Part shown: piece by piece, positions 9,848 to 18,484 of the stretch
Layout of the letters: each line of letters opens with the position of its first letter
Numbering within the stretch: the first letter of the stretch is position 1
NCBI RefSeq assembly: GCF_013201665.1
Contig: NZ_CP053840.1
Location: 2,914,001-2,978,000, forward strand
DNA length: 64,000 nt
Direction: 5' to 3'
From: Arcobacter venerupis
GTDB taxonomy: Bacteria > Campylobacterota > Campylobacteria > Campylobacterales > Arcobacteraceae
Notes under the pieces: generated by a model
The model's input: the letters and a program-made list of their open reading frames with translations, nothing else
Databases searched by the model: none
What the model was told of the DNA's origin: nothing
Translations under genes and position numbers: made by a program

Positions 9848-11584
9848 GTTTTTATTTAGTATTTCTAAGAAATCTTTTGGATTTTTATATCCAACAATTT
9901 TTGAAGAGTTAACTTCTTTTTTATCTTTATCCCAAAAGATAATTCCAGGAGGTCCAACAATTGAAAACTTTTTTTGTAATGCTTTATCTTCATCATTATT
10001 AGCTGTAACATCAGCTTGTAAAAGTGTAAAGTTTTGAAGCTTTTTAATAACCTCGTCATCTTTAAATGTTATCTCTTCAAACTCTTTACAAGCTACACAC
10101 CAAGAAGCCCAAAAGTCTAAAAGTACTGGTTTGTCTGAATCTTTTATGGCTTGATTTAACTCTTCAATATTTTTTATTTTTTTAAATACAAGTTTTTCAC
10201 TTGAAGATTGTATCACTGTTGAAGAAGTAAATTTAGCTAAAGGATTTAAAGGATTTGTAGCACCACTTACAGCTCCTACAAATAAAAGAACTCCTAAGAG
10301 AAAAATCACTAGAGTAATTAATTGAGCAATAATATGTTGATAAACTTTTAAATAAATTGCACTTCCAAGAAGCAATAATGCCCATAAATACATAATAACA
10401 GTTGCATCTAAAACTCTATCAAGAAGCCAAATAGCAACACCTAACATTACTATTCCAAAAATTCTTGTGATTCCTTCCATCCAACCACCAGGTTTTGGCA
10501 TAAATCTTCCAGCACCAAGTCCGATAAGTAGTAAAGGAACTCCCATCCCTAAACTCATTACAAATAAGGCCATTCCACCTAAAAGTGCATCACCTGTTTG
10601 TCCAATATAAACTAAAGCACCAGCAAGTGGAGGAGCAACACAAGGGCCAACAATTAAAGCTGATAAAAATCCCATAATTGCAATTCCAACTAAACCTTGT
10701 TTCTCTTTTCCATCTGTTGTTTTATTTACTTTGTTTTGTATAGATGCAGGAAGTTTAATTTCAAAATATCCAAACATAGAAAAAGCAAGAGCCACAAATA
10801 CTAAAGCAAATACTACTAATACATAAGGATTTTGAAGAGCTACTTGTAAATTTGCTCCAAAAACTCCAGCTATTACACCTGCAATTGTGTAAGCAGCACT
10901 CATTGAAAGCACATAAACTAAAGATAGGAAAAATCCACGACTAGCAGTCATGCTCTCTTTTTGAGAAGCTCCCACAATAATTGATGATAAAATAGGAATC
11001 ATTGGAAAAACACAAGGCGTTAGAGAAAGTAACAATCCAAAACCAAAGAATGTTGCTAAGATTAACAATAAACTTCCATCTTTTAAACTATTTGCTATTG
11101 AATCAGTTTCATTTAAAGTAACAGCAGGAGTTATATCTTTTTTAGCTTCAACTTTTTGACTCGTTGAATCTAAAGTAAGTAAAAACTTTTCACTAATTGG
11201 TGCATAACAAAGTCCAGCTTTTGAGCAACCTTGATATTTAACTTCAATTTCATACTCTGATGCTTGAACTTTTGATTTTAATAACTCATAAGGAATAGTT
11301 AAATTTAAATCATCAAAATGAACAATAAACTCTTCATAAGGTACAGGTTTTGGAATATTTATCTCTTTTGTAATTTCAATTTGTTGGGGTTTTGTAATAA
11401 ATATTTTAAGTTTGTCATCATATAAATAAATATCTTTCCCTAAATTCAATTTAAAATTTAAATCTTTCTCATTTTTTGTAAAGTTTGTTTTAAAAGCCTC
11501 ATTTACTTCTAAAAAAGATTGATTTAAAACAGAAGAAAAAAGATAAGCAAAAGAGCTTATCAGTAGTACTAATATTCTTTTCAT
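9842..11584 (-). CDS. dsbD: Thiol:disulfide interchange protein DsbD
   Basis: This inner-membrane protein moves reducing power from the cytoplasm to the periplasm. It has a signal peptide and a periplasmic N-terminal domain with the cysteine pair in CSKAGLCYAP. An eight-helix membrane domain follows, with its cysteines in LTPCVFPM and VGPCVAPP. The C-terminal thioredoxin domain carries WASWCVACKEFE. The 580-residue length matches full DsbD, not the short CcdA form. It follows a periplasmic thioredoxin gene by 3 bases, which may be its partner. Likely clients are cytochrome c maturation and periplasmic disulfide repair; this is inferred from the family. Confidence 0.95.
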   Translation of the reverse strand: MKRILVLLISSFAYLFSSVLNQSFLEVNEAFKTNFTKNEKDLNFKLNLGKDIYLYDDKLKIFITKPQQIEITKEINIPKPVPYEEFIVHFDDLNLTIPYELLKSKVQASEYEIEVKYQGCSKAGLCYAPISEKFLLTLDSTSQKVEAKKDITPAVTLNETDSIANSLKDGSLLLILATFFGFGLLLSLTPCVFPMIPILSSIIVGASQKESMTASRGFFLSLVYVLSMSAAYTIAGVIAGVFGANLQVALQNPYVLVVFALVFVALAFSMFGYFEIKLPASIQNKVNKTTDGKEKQGLVGIAIMGFLSALIVGPCVAPPLAGALVYIGQTGDALLGGMALFVMSLGMGVPLLLIGLGAGRFMPKPGGWMEGITRIFGIVMLGVAIWLLDRVLDATVIMYLWALLLLGSAIYLKVYQHIIAQLITLVIFLLGVLLFVGAVSGATNPLNPLAKFTSSTVIQSSSEKLVFKKIKNIEELNQAIKDSDKPVLLDFWASWCVACKEFEEITFKDDEVIKKLQNFTLLQADVTANNDEDKALQKKFSIVGPPGIIFWDKDKKEVNSSKIVGYKNPKDFLEILNKNF

Positions 11585-11587
11585 AAT

Positions 11588-11956
11588 TTATCTTATTTTA
11601 AAATTTTCTTTTGATGCTTCAAGTAACTCTTCTGAACTTAATACACCAATATAATTTTTTACAATTTTTCCATTTTTAAAATATATTAAAGTAGGAAGTT
11701 GAGTAACTCCATATTTTTTTGCAAGAGTTAATTCATCATCAATATTTACTTTATAAATTTGAACATTATCTGGTTTTGTAACATCAAAATCTTCTATATT
11801 ATTTGCAAGAATTTTACAAGGTGGACACCAAGGAGCATAAAAATCTACTATTACATTTTTATCTTTTATTTTATCTTCAAAATTATTTATGTTTAATTCT
11901 TCATAGGCAAATAGACTAATTACCCCTAATAAAATTATTAAAACTATCTTTTTCAT
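11588..11956 (-). CDS. Periplasmic thioredoxin-family protein
   Basis: This is a single thioredoxin fold of 122 residues with a signal peptide (MKKIVLIILLGVISLFAYEE). The active site is FYAPWCPPCKIL; CPPC is a reducing-type variant. The conserved cis-Pro region QLPTLIYFKNGK is present. It is the first gene of a two-gene unit with dsbD (3-base gap), so it is probably kept reduced by DsbD. No catalase, peptidase or heme-handling domain is attached. A CcmG-like role in cytochrome c assembly is possible but not shown. Confidence 0.85.
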   Translation of the reverse strand: MKKIVLIILLGVISLFAYEELNINNFEDKIKDKNVIVDFYAPWCPPCKILANNIEDFDVTKPDNVQIYKVNIDDELTLAKKYGVTQLPTLIYFKNGKIVKNYIGVLSSEELLEASKENFKIR

Positions 11957-12090
11957 TAACGTACCTTTTTATTTTTTCTTATTATATTTAATATTTGTAA
12001 AGAGTTTGTTTATAACTTTAATTTATTTATTGATATAAGATTTTATTATATATTTTATGTTAAAATTTATTCTATAATTAAAGGATTTTT

Positions 12091-12447
12091 ATGGATAAAC
12101 TAGTAGATTTACAACCAAAAACTGTTGAAAAAATGATTGAAGATAATATAGTAATGATTGATGTTAGAAGAGTTGATGAATGGAAAAGAACAGGGATAAT
12201 AAAAAATTCTCATCTAATTACATTTTTTGATGATTTTGGAGATTATGATATAGAAAGTTGGATGAAAGAGTTTGAAAAACTCGTTACTTCAAAAGATCAA
12301 ACTTTTGTTTTGATTTGTGCCCATGCAAATAGAACTAGAAATATTGGGAACTTTTTAATTGAACAAGGTTATAAAAATACTGCACATTTATTTGGTGGTA
12401 TGGCTTTATGGGCGCAAGAATTAAGAGAAACTATTCCTTATAAATAA
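12091..12447 (+). CDS. Single-domain rhodanese-like protein
   Basis: This is a 118-residue rhodanese domain (sulfurtransferase fold). It contains VMIDVRRVDEWKRTG, the CH2A-type start of the fold, and the active-site loop LICAHANRTRN with the catalytic cysteine. The tail FGGMALWAQE matches the usual LxGGxxxW end. No signal peptide is visible, so it is cytoplasmic. The ATG follows AAAGGATTTTT. It stands alone between a divergent thioredoxin/dsbD unit and a convergent gene. Substrate is unknown. Confidence 0.87.
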   Translation: MDKLVDLQPKTVEKMIEDNIVMIDVRRVDEWKRTGIIKNSHLITFFDDFGDYDIESWMKEFEKLVTSKDQTFVLICAHANRTRNIGNFLIEQGYKNTAHLFGGMALWAQELRETIPYK

Positions 12448-12468
12448 GAAGTTTTATTTACTTCTTAT
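12444..12468. terminator. Hairpin between convergent genes
   Basis: An 8-base-pair stem (12444-12451 with 12461-12468) has a 9-base loop and lies across both stop codons of the convergent genes. It is AT-rich, so moderate in strength. Confidence 0.5.
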
Positions 12469-13511
12469 TCTATAATCTCTTCATTATGTAACTCATAGAA
12501 TTCACTTTGTTCAATTACATTTTCATTAAAATATTCTAATTTTGTTTCTGCACTTTCAAGATTTTTTAATTTTGCTATATGAAAAACAGCATCACCTTCT
12601 TGAACAAGTGGTATTTCTGATTTTCCAATAATAACTCCATCAAATAAAGCTTTTATTTCAAAACTATCATCACCCATTGGTTCATCAATATAAGCGATAA
12701 TTTCATCTTTCTTAACAGTATCACCTAAAGCTTTTATAGTTCGTAACATTCCACTCTCACTTGAACGAATCCAAGTACTAAATCGCGTAACTATTGGTGA
12801 TTTAAAATTCTTTTTTCTAACAACACTTGGAAGCATTTCCATTTCTCGAAGAACATTTATTATACCTTTTACTCCAATTCTAATAGAAAATTCATGAAAT
12901 CGTAAAGCTTCACCTGCTTCATAAAGTAAAATTGGAATACCACTTTCTTGAGCAACAGAGCGTAATGAACCATCTCGTAATTCTGAATGTAATACAACTG
13001 GTGCTTGAAAAGATTTTGCTAAATTAAAGGTATATTCATCATCAATATTTGTTCGCACTTGTGGAAGATTTGATTTATGAATTGAAGCTGTATGTAAATC
13101 TATTCCTAAATTACACTTACATACTATTTCATCAAAAAAAATCTGCGCGACTCTACTTGCCAGTGAGCCTTTTATGCTTCCTGGAAAACTTCTATTTAAA
13201 TCTCTTCTATCAGGTAAATATCTTGAAAGATTCATTATTCCATATACATTTACAATGGGAACTAGAATTAATGTACCTTTTAATTTATTAAGAATATTTA
13301 ATTTTCTTAATCTTCTTATAATTTCAATTCCATTTAATTCATCCCCATGAATTGCAGCACTAACAAAAACAACTGGCCCATCTTTTTTCCCTCTTATTAT
13401 CTTAATAGGAAGATTCGTTGGAGTATTATAAAGTTTTGGTAACTCTAAATTTATAGTTGTTTTTGTTCCTTTTAAAATCTCAGTATTTGCAATTATTAAT
13501 TTTAAGGGCAT
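12465..13511 (-). CDS. AspA/AstE-family zinc hydrolase of the rimK cassette
   Basis: This is an M14-type zinc carboxypeptidase/deacylase of the succinylglutamate desuccinylase/aspartoacylase family. Zinc ligands are visible in AAIHGDELNGIE (His and Glu) and GIDLHTAS (His), and a catalytic Glu candidate lies in LLYEAGEAL. The C-terminal 90 residues form a barrel-sandwich-like domain (LGDTVKKDEIIAYIDEP ... VQEGDAVFHIA), common in this family. It follows rimK by 6 bases, so it is cotranslated. In this context it probably hydrolyses a glutamyl or acyl-amino-acid bond made or exposed by the RimK system rather than serving arginine catabolism. That role is inferred. Confidence 0.78.
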   Translation of the reverse strand: MPLKLIIANTEILKGTKTTINLELPKLYNTPTNLPIKIIRGKKDGPVVFVSAAIHGDELNGIEIIRRLRKLNILNKLKGTLILVPIVNVYGIMNLSRYLPDRRDLNRSFPGSIKGSLASRVAQIFFDEIVCKCNLGIDLHTASIHKSNLPQVRTNIDDEYTFNLAKSFQAPVVLHSELRDGSLRSVAQESGIPILLYEAGEALRFHEFSIRIGVKGIINVLREMEMLPSVVRKKNFKSPIVTRFSTWIRSSESGMLRTIKALGDTVKKDEIIAYIDEPMGDDSFEIKALFDGVIIGKSEIPLVQEGDAVFHIAKLKNLESAETKLEYFNENVIEQSEFYELHNEEIIE

Positions 13512-13517
13512 CCTTTA

Positions 13518-14450
13518 TTATGCTCCTATGTTATCTTTTTTAATTTTTCTTTTTTGTGGATTAATTGGGCATGTAGGTTTTACACTTTGCTCTATATAAT
13601 TCATAATTTTTTCTGCAATATTAATATTTGTAGATTTTTCTATTCCTTCTAAACCAGGCGATGAGTTCACTTCCATAACAAGAGGACCTCTTTTTGAGGG
13701 AATCATATCAACACCACAAACTCCTAATCCCATAGCTTTTGCAGCAGCTAATGCTGTAGCTTTTTCTTTTCGATTAAGTTTATATGCAACTGCACTTCCA
13801 CCTTGATGTAAATTTGATCTAAAATCTCCCTCAGCACCTTGTCTTTTCATTGCACCTACAATTTCATTATTAACAACAAAAGCTCTAATATCAGCACCGC
13901 CAGCTTCTTCTATATACTCTTGAACAAGTAAATTAACATCCATTCCATAAAAGGCATCAAGTACAGATTTAGCTGCTTTTTCACTATCAACTAAAACAAC
14001 TCCAACGCCTTGTGTTCCTTCAAGAATTTTTAAAACCAAAGGAGCTCCACCACTTAAAGCGATAACATCTTTTGCATTTGATTTATTTGAAGCAAAAACT
14101 GTTCTTGGCATATCAACACCATTTCTTGATAAAACCTGTAAACTTCTTAGCTTATCTCTACTTCTTGTAAGTGCTAAATTTCCAGTTGTGCTAAATACTT
14201 CCAACATCTCAAAGTGTCGTACCATTGCAGCACCATAAAATGTTCTACTAGCTCCTATTCTTGGAATTATTGCATCAGGAGTTGGTAATACTTTCCCTTC
14301 ATAATTTATAACTAATTCATTTTTCATAATCTCTATTGTACATTTTAAATAATCAATTACTCTTACTTCCCAGCCTTTATTTTTTCCTTCTTCAACTAAT
14401 CTTTTAGTTGAATATAAATCTTTATTTCTTGATAATATATAAATTCTCAT
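13518..14450 (-). CDS. rimK: RimK-type alpha-L-glutamate ligase (ATP-grasp)
   Basis: This ATP-grasp ligase adds glutamate to a protein C-terminus, by analogy with RimK acting on ribosomal protein S6. The N-terminal part MRIYILSRNKDLYST resembles RimK. The ATP-grasp core shows LKILEGTQGVGVVLVDS, LVQEYIEEAGGADIRAFVV and the metal-binding end MEVNSSPGLEGIE. Length (310 aa) is normal. It lies between rimB (11-base gap) and an AspA/AstE-type hydrolase. The target in this organism has not been shown. The genuine C-terminus is Lys-rich (QKRKIKKDN). Confidence 0.9.
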   Translation of the reverse strand: MRIYILSRNKDLYSTKRLVEEGKNKGWEVRVIDYLKCTIEIMKNELVINYEGKVLPTPDAIIPRIGASRTFYGAAMVRHFEMLEVFSTTGNLALTRSRDKLRSLQVLSRNGVDMPRTVFASNKSNAKDVIALSGGAPLVLKILEGTQGVGVVLVDSEKAAKSVLDAFYGMDVNLLVQEYIEEAGGADIRAFVVNNEIVGAMKRQGAEGDFRSNLHQGGSAVAYKLNRKEKATALAAAKAMGLGVCGVDMIPSKRGPLVMEVNSSPGLEGIEKSTNINIAEKIMNYIEQSVKPTCPINPQKRKIKKDNIGA

Positions 14451-14461
14451 TTTAACCTCTT

Positions 14462-14884
14462 CTATTTGGCTTTTGTAAGATATTCTTGTGAAACATCAAC
14501 TAAAAAACGATCTGTTAAAAATTTTCTTCCTATTAACATTGGATATTTCATATCTGATCGATTAGTTAGGGAAACTATAGTTTTGTATTTTTTACCAAAA
14601 AATAAAATATCCACTTTTATTGAAGCCCTTAATTGAACTGTTCCATTAGAACTTTTTACTCTTTTAAGTTTATAAAGGGGGATTTTCATTTTTTTACCGT
14701 GGTAAGCTGGATGAATTTCATCTAATAATGTGAAGTGTACAAAATTCTCATCATCTATAAAAATATCATCGCAATGTAGAGAATTAGAATCAGCACCTGT
14801 ATCAACTTTTGCATCTAATTCGAACAATTCTAAATCTAGAATAGATATTATTTCTCTTCTTCCTATAACTCTTTTTTGTGACAT
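14462..14884 (-). CDS. rimB: RimB-type retropepsin-like protease
   Basis: This 140-residue protein belongs to the family often named ATP-dependent zinc protease, whose fold is that of a retroviral-type aspartic protease. The motif KVDTGADSNSLH (catalytic Asp-Thr-Gly-Ala) lies near residues 26-37. The second conserved region YPMLIGRKFLTDRFLVDVS closes the fold. In Pseudomonas the rimA-rimB-rimK genes act together on S6 glutamylation, with RimB limiting the tail. Here rimB is the first gene of the cassette and has its own start 15 bases into the 5' flank of a short gap after the gene at 14941-15165. Confidence 0.85.
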   Translation of the reverse strand: MSQKRVIGRREIISILDLELFELDAKVDTGADSNSLHCDDIFIDDENFVHFTLLDEIHPAYHGKKMKIPLYKLKRVKSSNGTVQLRASIKVDILFFGKKYKTIVSLTNRSDMKYPMLIGRKFLTDRFLVDVSQEYLTKAK

Positions 14885-14940
14885 AATAAACCTCTTAAAA
14901 AGGGTATTATATCACAAAATATACTATAAGATTTTGAAAT

Positions 14941-15165
14941 CTATTTTTTGCTATCTAATGCTTTTTGTAATATTGCAATTACATCTTCTAAATTCTCATA
15001 AGGAATATGAGATTTCCATTGAACATCTTGTCCATTTAAAGATATACCGATACTAACAATATCAGAAGTATCTTTTCCGTAAGGCTCAGTTACATTTGAA
15101 ATAGAAATTTTTCCTTTTTTAGTACCAGCAAGAGCTAATGTTCCTAATTCTGTAATAGTTGACAT
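14941..15165 (-). CDS. Small conserved-looking protein, function unknown
   Basis: I do not recognise this 74-residue protein. It starts MSTITELGTLALAGTKKGKI and contains a predicted beta-rich part followed by a C-terminal helix (YENLEDVIAILQKALDSKK). It has no signal peptide, membrane segment or cysteine. The ATG at 15163-15165 is preferred over a TTG two codons earlier because AAGGATTGATT precedes it. The basic beta-strand plus helix layout is reminiscent of small nucleic-acid-binding proteins, but that is only a guess. It lies upstream of rimB on the same strand with a 56-base gap. Confidence 0.6.
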   Translation of the reverse strand: MSTITELGTLALAGTKKGKISISNVTEPYGKDTSDIVSIGISLNGQDVQWKSHIPYENLEDVIAILQKALDSKK

Positions 15166-15217
15166 AATCAATCCTTTTTATTTTATTTTACAACAATAAA
15201 CTTTTGTTTAATTAAAA

Positions 15218-17263
15218 TCAGAAAATATTAGTTTTAGGCTCAGCTAAATAAAATCCCTGAAATTCATTAATTCCTAATTCTAAAAGTAAATCAAATACTT
15301 CAGATGAATGCACAAATTCTGCAATAGTTGTTATATTTAAAGCTTTTGAGAAATCAACAACTGATTTTACCATTTCATAAGAGTTTTTATCTGTATTAAT
15401 GTTTTTAATTAAAGAACCATCTATTTTTATATAATTTGGTCTAATTTTTAAAATATGAGCAAAATTTGAATATCCCGTACCAAAATCGTCAATTGCTATT
15501 TTTATACCTTGATTTCTGTATTTGTTAATAAAATCTTCAAGTAAAGTATAGTCTGAAATATAATCGCTTTCTAATATTTCAAATACTAATCTTTGTTTAT
15601 GAATATTTTCAAGTTTATCTAAGCTTTTATCTAGAGAAACAATAAATTCACTATCTAAAATATCTTTAAAACTTAAGTTAATAGAAATTTGTTTATCAGT
15701 TTTTATTAAATCATTTAAGGCTTTTGAAATTACTTGATTTGACAGTTGCAAATACTGTTTTGTTTTAACTGAAATATCCAAAAATAAATATGGACTTATA
15801 TATGTAATTTCACCTTTTTCATTAACATCTTCTATTCTCATTAGAGTTTCATATTTAACAATATTTTTATTTCTATCAAAAATTGCTTGATAAAATGGCG
15901 TGACTTTACTTTCTTCAATAGCTTTTTTTAATTTCTCTCGCCAATAAATAGATTTTTTTATAATCTCTTTTGTATCAATTTCATTATTATAAACAAAAAA
16001 AGGCATATTATTTTTTTTAGCTTTTTTCAAAGCAATTCCAGCAGTTTTAATTGGTTCTTCTTGAGCTATTGATATACCTAAAGTTATGTTTATAAAAATA
16101 TCAATATCTAGTTGTTCCACATAAATAGGTCTGTTTTTAAAAAGTGTTTCTAATTCTGTAATAAACTCATTATACTTAGCAAAACCCATCATTTTTTTAT
16201 CTGCTAAACAATATACATTTCCATATATTCTATAAACTGAAACACTATATTTTGATGAAAATTCATTTAATATTTTTGCAACTTCAATTAAAACTAAATT
16301 TCCAGTTGAAAAACCATAAAGTTCATTAATATCATCAAAAGCATCAATATCAATTAATGCAATAGATACAAATTCATTATCTTTAATATCATCTTCTAAG
16401 GCATATCTATTTTTTAAACTTGTTAAATCATCATAATATAATCTATTTTGAATCTCTTTTGTTTTTACTTGAACTTGTTCTTCAAAATTCACTCTATTTG
16501 TCTCTACTTGATCAAGTAAAGTATTAAATTGAGTTGCTAAAAAACCTATTTCATCTTTTGTTTTAACTCCATTTTCAAAAGTATTAGAATCTATATTTGC
16601 TTTTTTTACTTCTGAAAACATTTTGTTAATTGGTGTGATAACTTTAATTGTAATAAATATTCCAATTATTGCTAACATACCAAATAAAAGCATTGAAATA
16701 TTTAAAATCAATGAATTAATACCTTGAACATATGAAGAAAAATCTTCTTTATAAACAGATGAAACAACATAACTATCTAGATTTTTGTTATATTCAATCC
16801 AAGACATTTTTGTATATTTATAATTTAAAGGGTCATAAATTTTGTTCCAATTATATTCAAGTACTTCTCTTTTGTTATAACTATTTTTAATTTCATCAAA
16901 CAATTTTTTACCACTTTGAGGTAAAATTGTTGTTAATAAATCTTGATTTTGGAAAGCTCCACTTGGATCAAAAATTATTTTCCCTGAATTATCAACCAAA
17001 TAAATATAACCTGTTTTACCTAATGTAAAACTAGTCAATAAAAGATCAATCTCTTTTTTTAATTCTACTTTATTTTCAATGGTTTTTGATTTATTATTTA
17101 TGATAGAAACAATTTTATCAAATTGTATTTTTGAATTTTCTATTTCAGTTTGAGTTAGATAATTATTTACTTTTGGTGATAAATAAAATACAACAAAAAA
17201 TAAATAAAATAATAAACTTATAATAAATAACCAACCGATTTTTAGAAATATTTTATTATTCAT
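15218..17263 (-). CDS. Cache-HAMP-GGDEF-EAL protein, probable c-di-GMP phosphodiesterase
   Basis: One membrane segment near residues 8-28 and another near 180-205 enclose a periplasmic Cache-type sensor (YIYLVDNSGKIIFDPSG is typical). A HAMP-like linker, GGDEF and EAL domains follow. The GGDEF signature is lost (YGNVY), although the IDIDAFDDIN metal region remains, so no cyclase activity is expected. The EAL domain is complete: YETLMR, INLSF, FEILESD, DDFGTGYSN, KIDGSL, AEF, FQGFYLAEP. It should hydrolyse cyclic di-GMP in response to a small external ligand. It ends 47 bases from the upstream end of the small gene at 14941. Confidence 0.87.
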   Translation of the reverse strand: MNNKIFLKIGWLFIISLLFYLFFVVFYLSPKVNNYLTQTEIENSKIQFDKIVSIINNKSKTIENKVELKKEIDLLLTSFTLGKTGYIYLVDNSGKIIFDPSGAFQNQDLLTTILPQSGKKLFDEIKNSYNKREVLEYNWNKIYDPLNYKYTKMSWIEYNKNLDSYVVSSVYKEDFSSYVQGINSLILNISMLLFGMLAIIGIFITIKVITPINKMFSEVKKANIDSNTFENGVKTKDEIGFLATQFNTLLDQVETNRVNFEEQVQVKTKEIQNRLYYDDLTSLKNRYALEDDIKDNEFVSIALIDIDAFDDINELYGFSTGNLVLIEVAKILNEFSSKYSVSVYRIYGNVYCLADKKMMGFAKYNEFITELETLFKNRPIYVEQLDIDIFINITLGISIAQEEPIKTAGIALKKAKKNNMPFFVYNNEIDTKEIIKKSIYWREKLKKAIEESKVTPFYQAIFDRNKNIVKYETLMRIEDVNEKGEITYISPYLFLDISVKTKQYLQLSNQVISKALNDLIKTDKQISINLSFKDILDSEFIVSLDKSLDKLENIHKQRLVFEILESDYISDYTLLEDFINKYRNQGIKIAIDDFGTGYSNFAHILKIRPNYIKIDGSLIKNINTDKNSYEMVKSVVDFSKALNITTIAEFVHSSEVFDLLLELGINEFQGFYLAEPKTNIF

Positions 17264-17281
17264 AATTATCCAACTTTTAAA

Positions 17282-18088
17282 TTATAATATTTTTGCTATT
17301 TTTTGTCCAAATCGTACATCTTTATCAAGTAAATTCTCAAGTTCAACCATTTGATCTTCCCAAAGCATAACAACAGTTGAACCCATTTTGAAATATCCTA
17401 AACATTCACCTTTAGTAATTTCAATATTTTCATATGTATATACTTTCATCTCTTTAGCATCAATATTTGTTTCAACCCTATTCTCAAACTCAAATACCAT
17501 TTGTCCTACATTTAAGGCTCCAACAAAAACCATATAAAATATTTTACCATTAGTTTCACACTCTAAAATCACTCTTTCATTTTGAACAAAAAGTTCTAAT
17601 TCTTTATTTAGATACTTTAAATTTACAGGATAAAGTTTTCCAGGAACATGAATTAGTTTTAATAAATTAAAATCGCAAGGTGCATGGTATCTATGATAAT
17701 CTTTTGGTGACAAGTAAAAATTCATAAAAGAACCATTCTTTACTTTTTCAAAGTTTGAAGTACAATAATATGTTAATAACTCTTCAACACTATATTCCAT
17801 CCCTTTTATTTGTAAAGCAATATCTTCTTTTATTTGTCCACATTGAGTAATTAAACTATCAGTTGGAGAAATAATCACATCTTTACTTCTATCTATTTCT
17901 CTTTTTATAATCAATTCTCTTGTAAATAAATCATTTAATGATTTATAATATCTCGCATTTTTAAATTCACTCATATTTAAACCCATTAGTTTTACATAAG
18001 AAGCATTTATGAATTTTTGAATAAATGATGGAAACTCTTTTTTAGCGAATTTTCCGAAATTTAGAGAAATTAGATTTGTTATATGCAT
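17282..18088 (-). CDS. psd: Phosphatidylserine decarboxylase proenzyme
   Basis: This enzyme makes phosphatidylethanolamine from phosphatidylserine at the inner membrane. The self-cleavage site is visible as KMGSTVVML: cleavage between G236 and S237 would yield the beta chain and a 32-residue alpha chain bearing the pyruvoyl group. Upstream conserved parts include FYLSPKDYHRYHAPCD and FVGALNVGQM. Length (268 aa) fits the short Psd form. It follows no clear operon partner; the EAL gene starts 19 bases after its stop on the same strand. Confidence 0.93.
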   Translation of the reverse strand: MHITNLISLNFGKFAKKEFPSFIQKFINASYVKLMGLNMSEFKNARYYKSLNDLFTRELIIKREIDRSKDVIISPTDSLITQCGQIKEDIALQIKGMEYSVEELLTYYCTSNFEKVKNGSFMNFYLSPKDYHRYHAPCDFNLLKLIHVPGKLYPVNLKYLNKELELFVQNERVILECETNGKIFYMVFVGALNVGQMVFEFENRVETNIDAKEMKVYTYENIEITKGECLGYFKMGSTVVMLWEDQMVELENLLDKDVRFGQKIAKIL

Positions 18089-18209
18089 TATTTTCCTTTT
18101 TTAAATCAATTAAGTAGTTATTTTAGCTGTTTTTTCTTCTTAAATTGCTTTAATAAAAATTTAGCTAATCTTGCACTATTAATTTATCAAATTTTTTAAG
18201 GATTTTTTT

Positions 18210-18449
18210 ATGTATAAAATAGTTGTAGCAAATCAATGTGGGTGTTTTAAAAATAGTAATTTACAAAATAATTTAACTTTTGAATCAAAAGATGAAGCTT
18301 TAAGTAAAGCAATAGAGATGAAAAATTTCATGAATAAAGATTTCTGTAAAAAACATGAATTTGAACTTCAAGAAATGTTCAATAATTTTGTAATTTCATT
18401 CTATACAGGAGCACGTGATAACTGTTGTGGAAATGGTTGTTGTATGTAA
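18210..18449 (+). CDS. Small cysteine-rich cytoplasmic protein
   Basis: This protein has 79 residues and eight cysteines. Two lie near the N-terminus (QCGCFKNS), one is in FCKKHEF, and a cluster forms the very end (DNCCGNGCCM). The middle reads like an alpha/beta domain (SKDEALSKAIEMKNFMNK). No signal peptide is seen, so it acts in the cytoplasm, where the cysteine cluster suggests metal or Fe-S binding. I recall similar small proteins in other Campylobacterota but know no function. The start follows AAGGATTTTTTT. It is monocistronic, with a terminator directly downstream. Confidence 0.75.
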   Translation: MYKIVVANQCGCFKNSNLQNNLTFESKDEALSKAIEMKNFMNKDFCKKHEFELQEMFNNFVISFYTGARDNCCGNGCCM

Positions 18450-18458
18450 ATAAAAGAT

Positions 18459-18484
18459 GAAACCTATTTTATTAAATAGGTTTC
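18459..18484. terminator. Terminator between convergent genes
   Basis: An 11-base-pair stem (18459-18469 with 18474-18484) has a 4-base loop. On the minus strand ATCTTTTATTT follows. It covers the stop of the FIST receptor gene and lies 10 bases past the small cysteine-rich gene. Confidence 0.75.
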
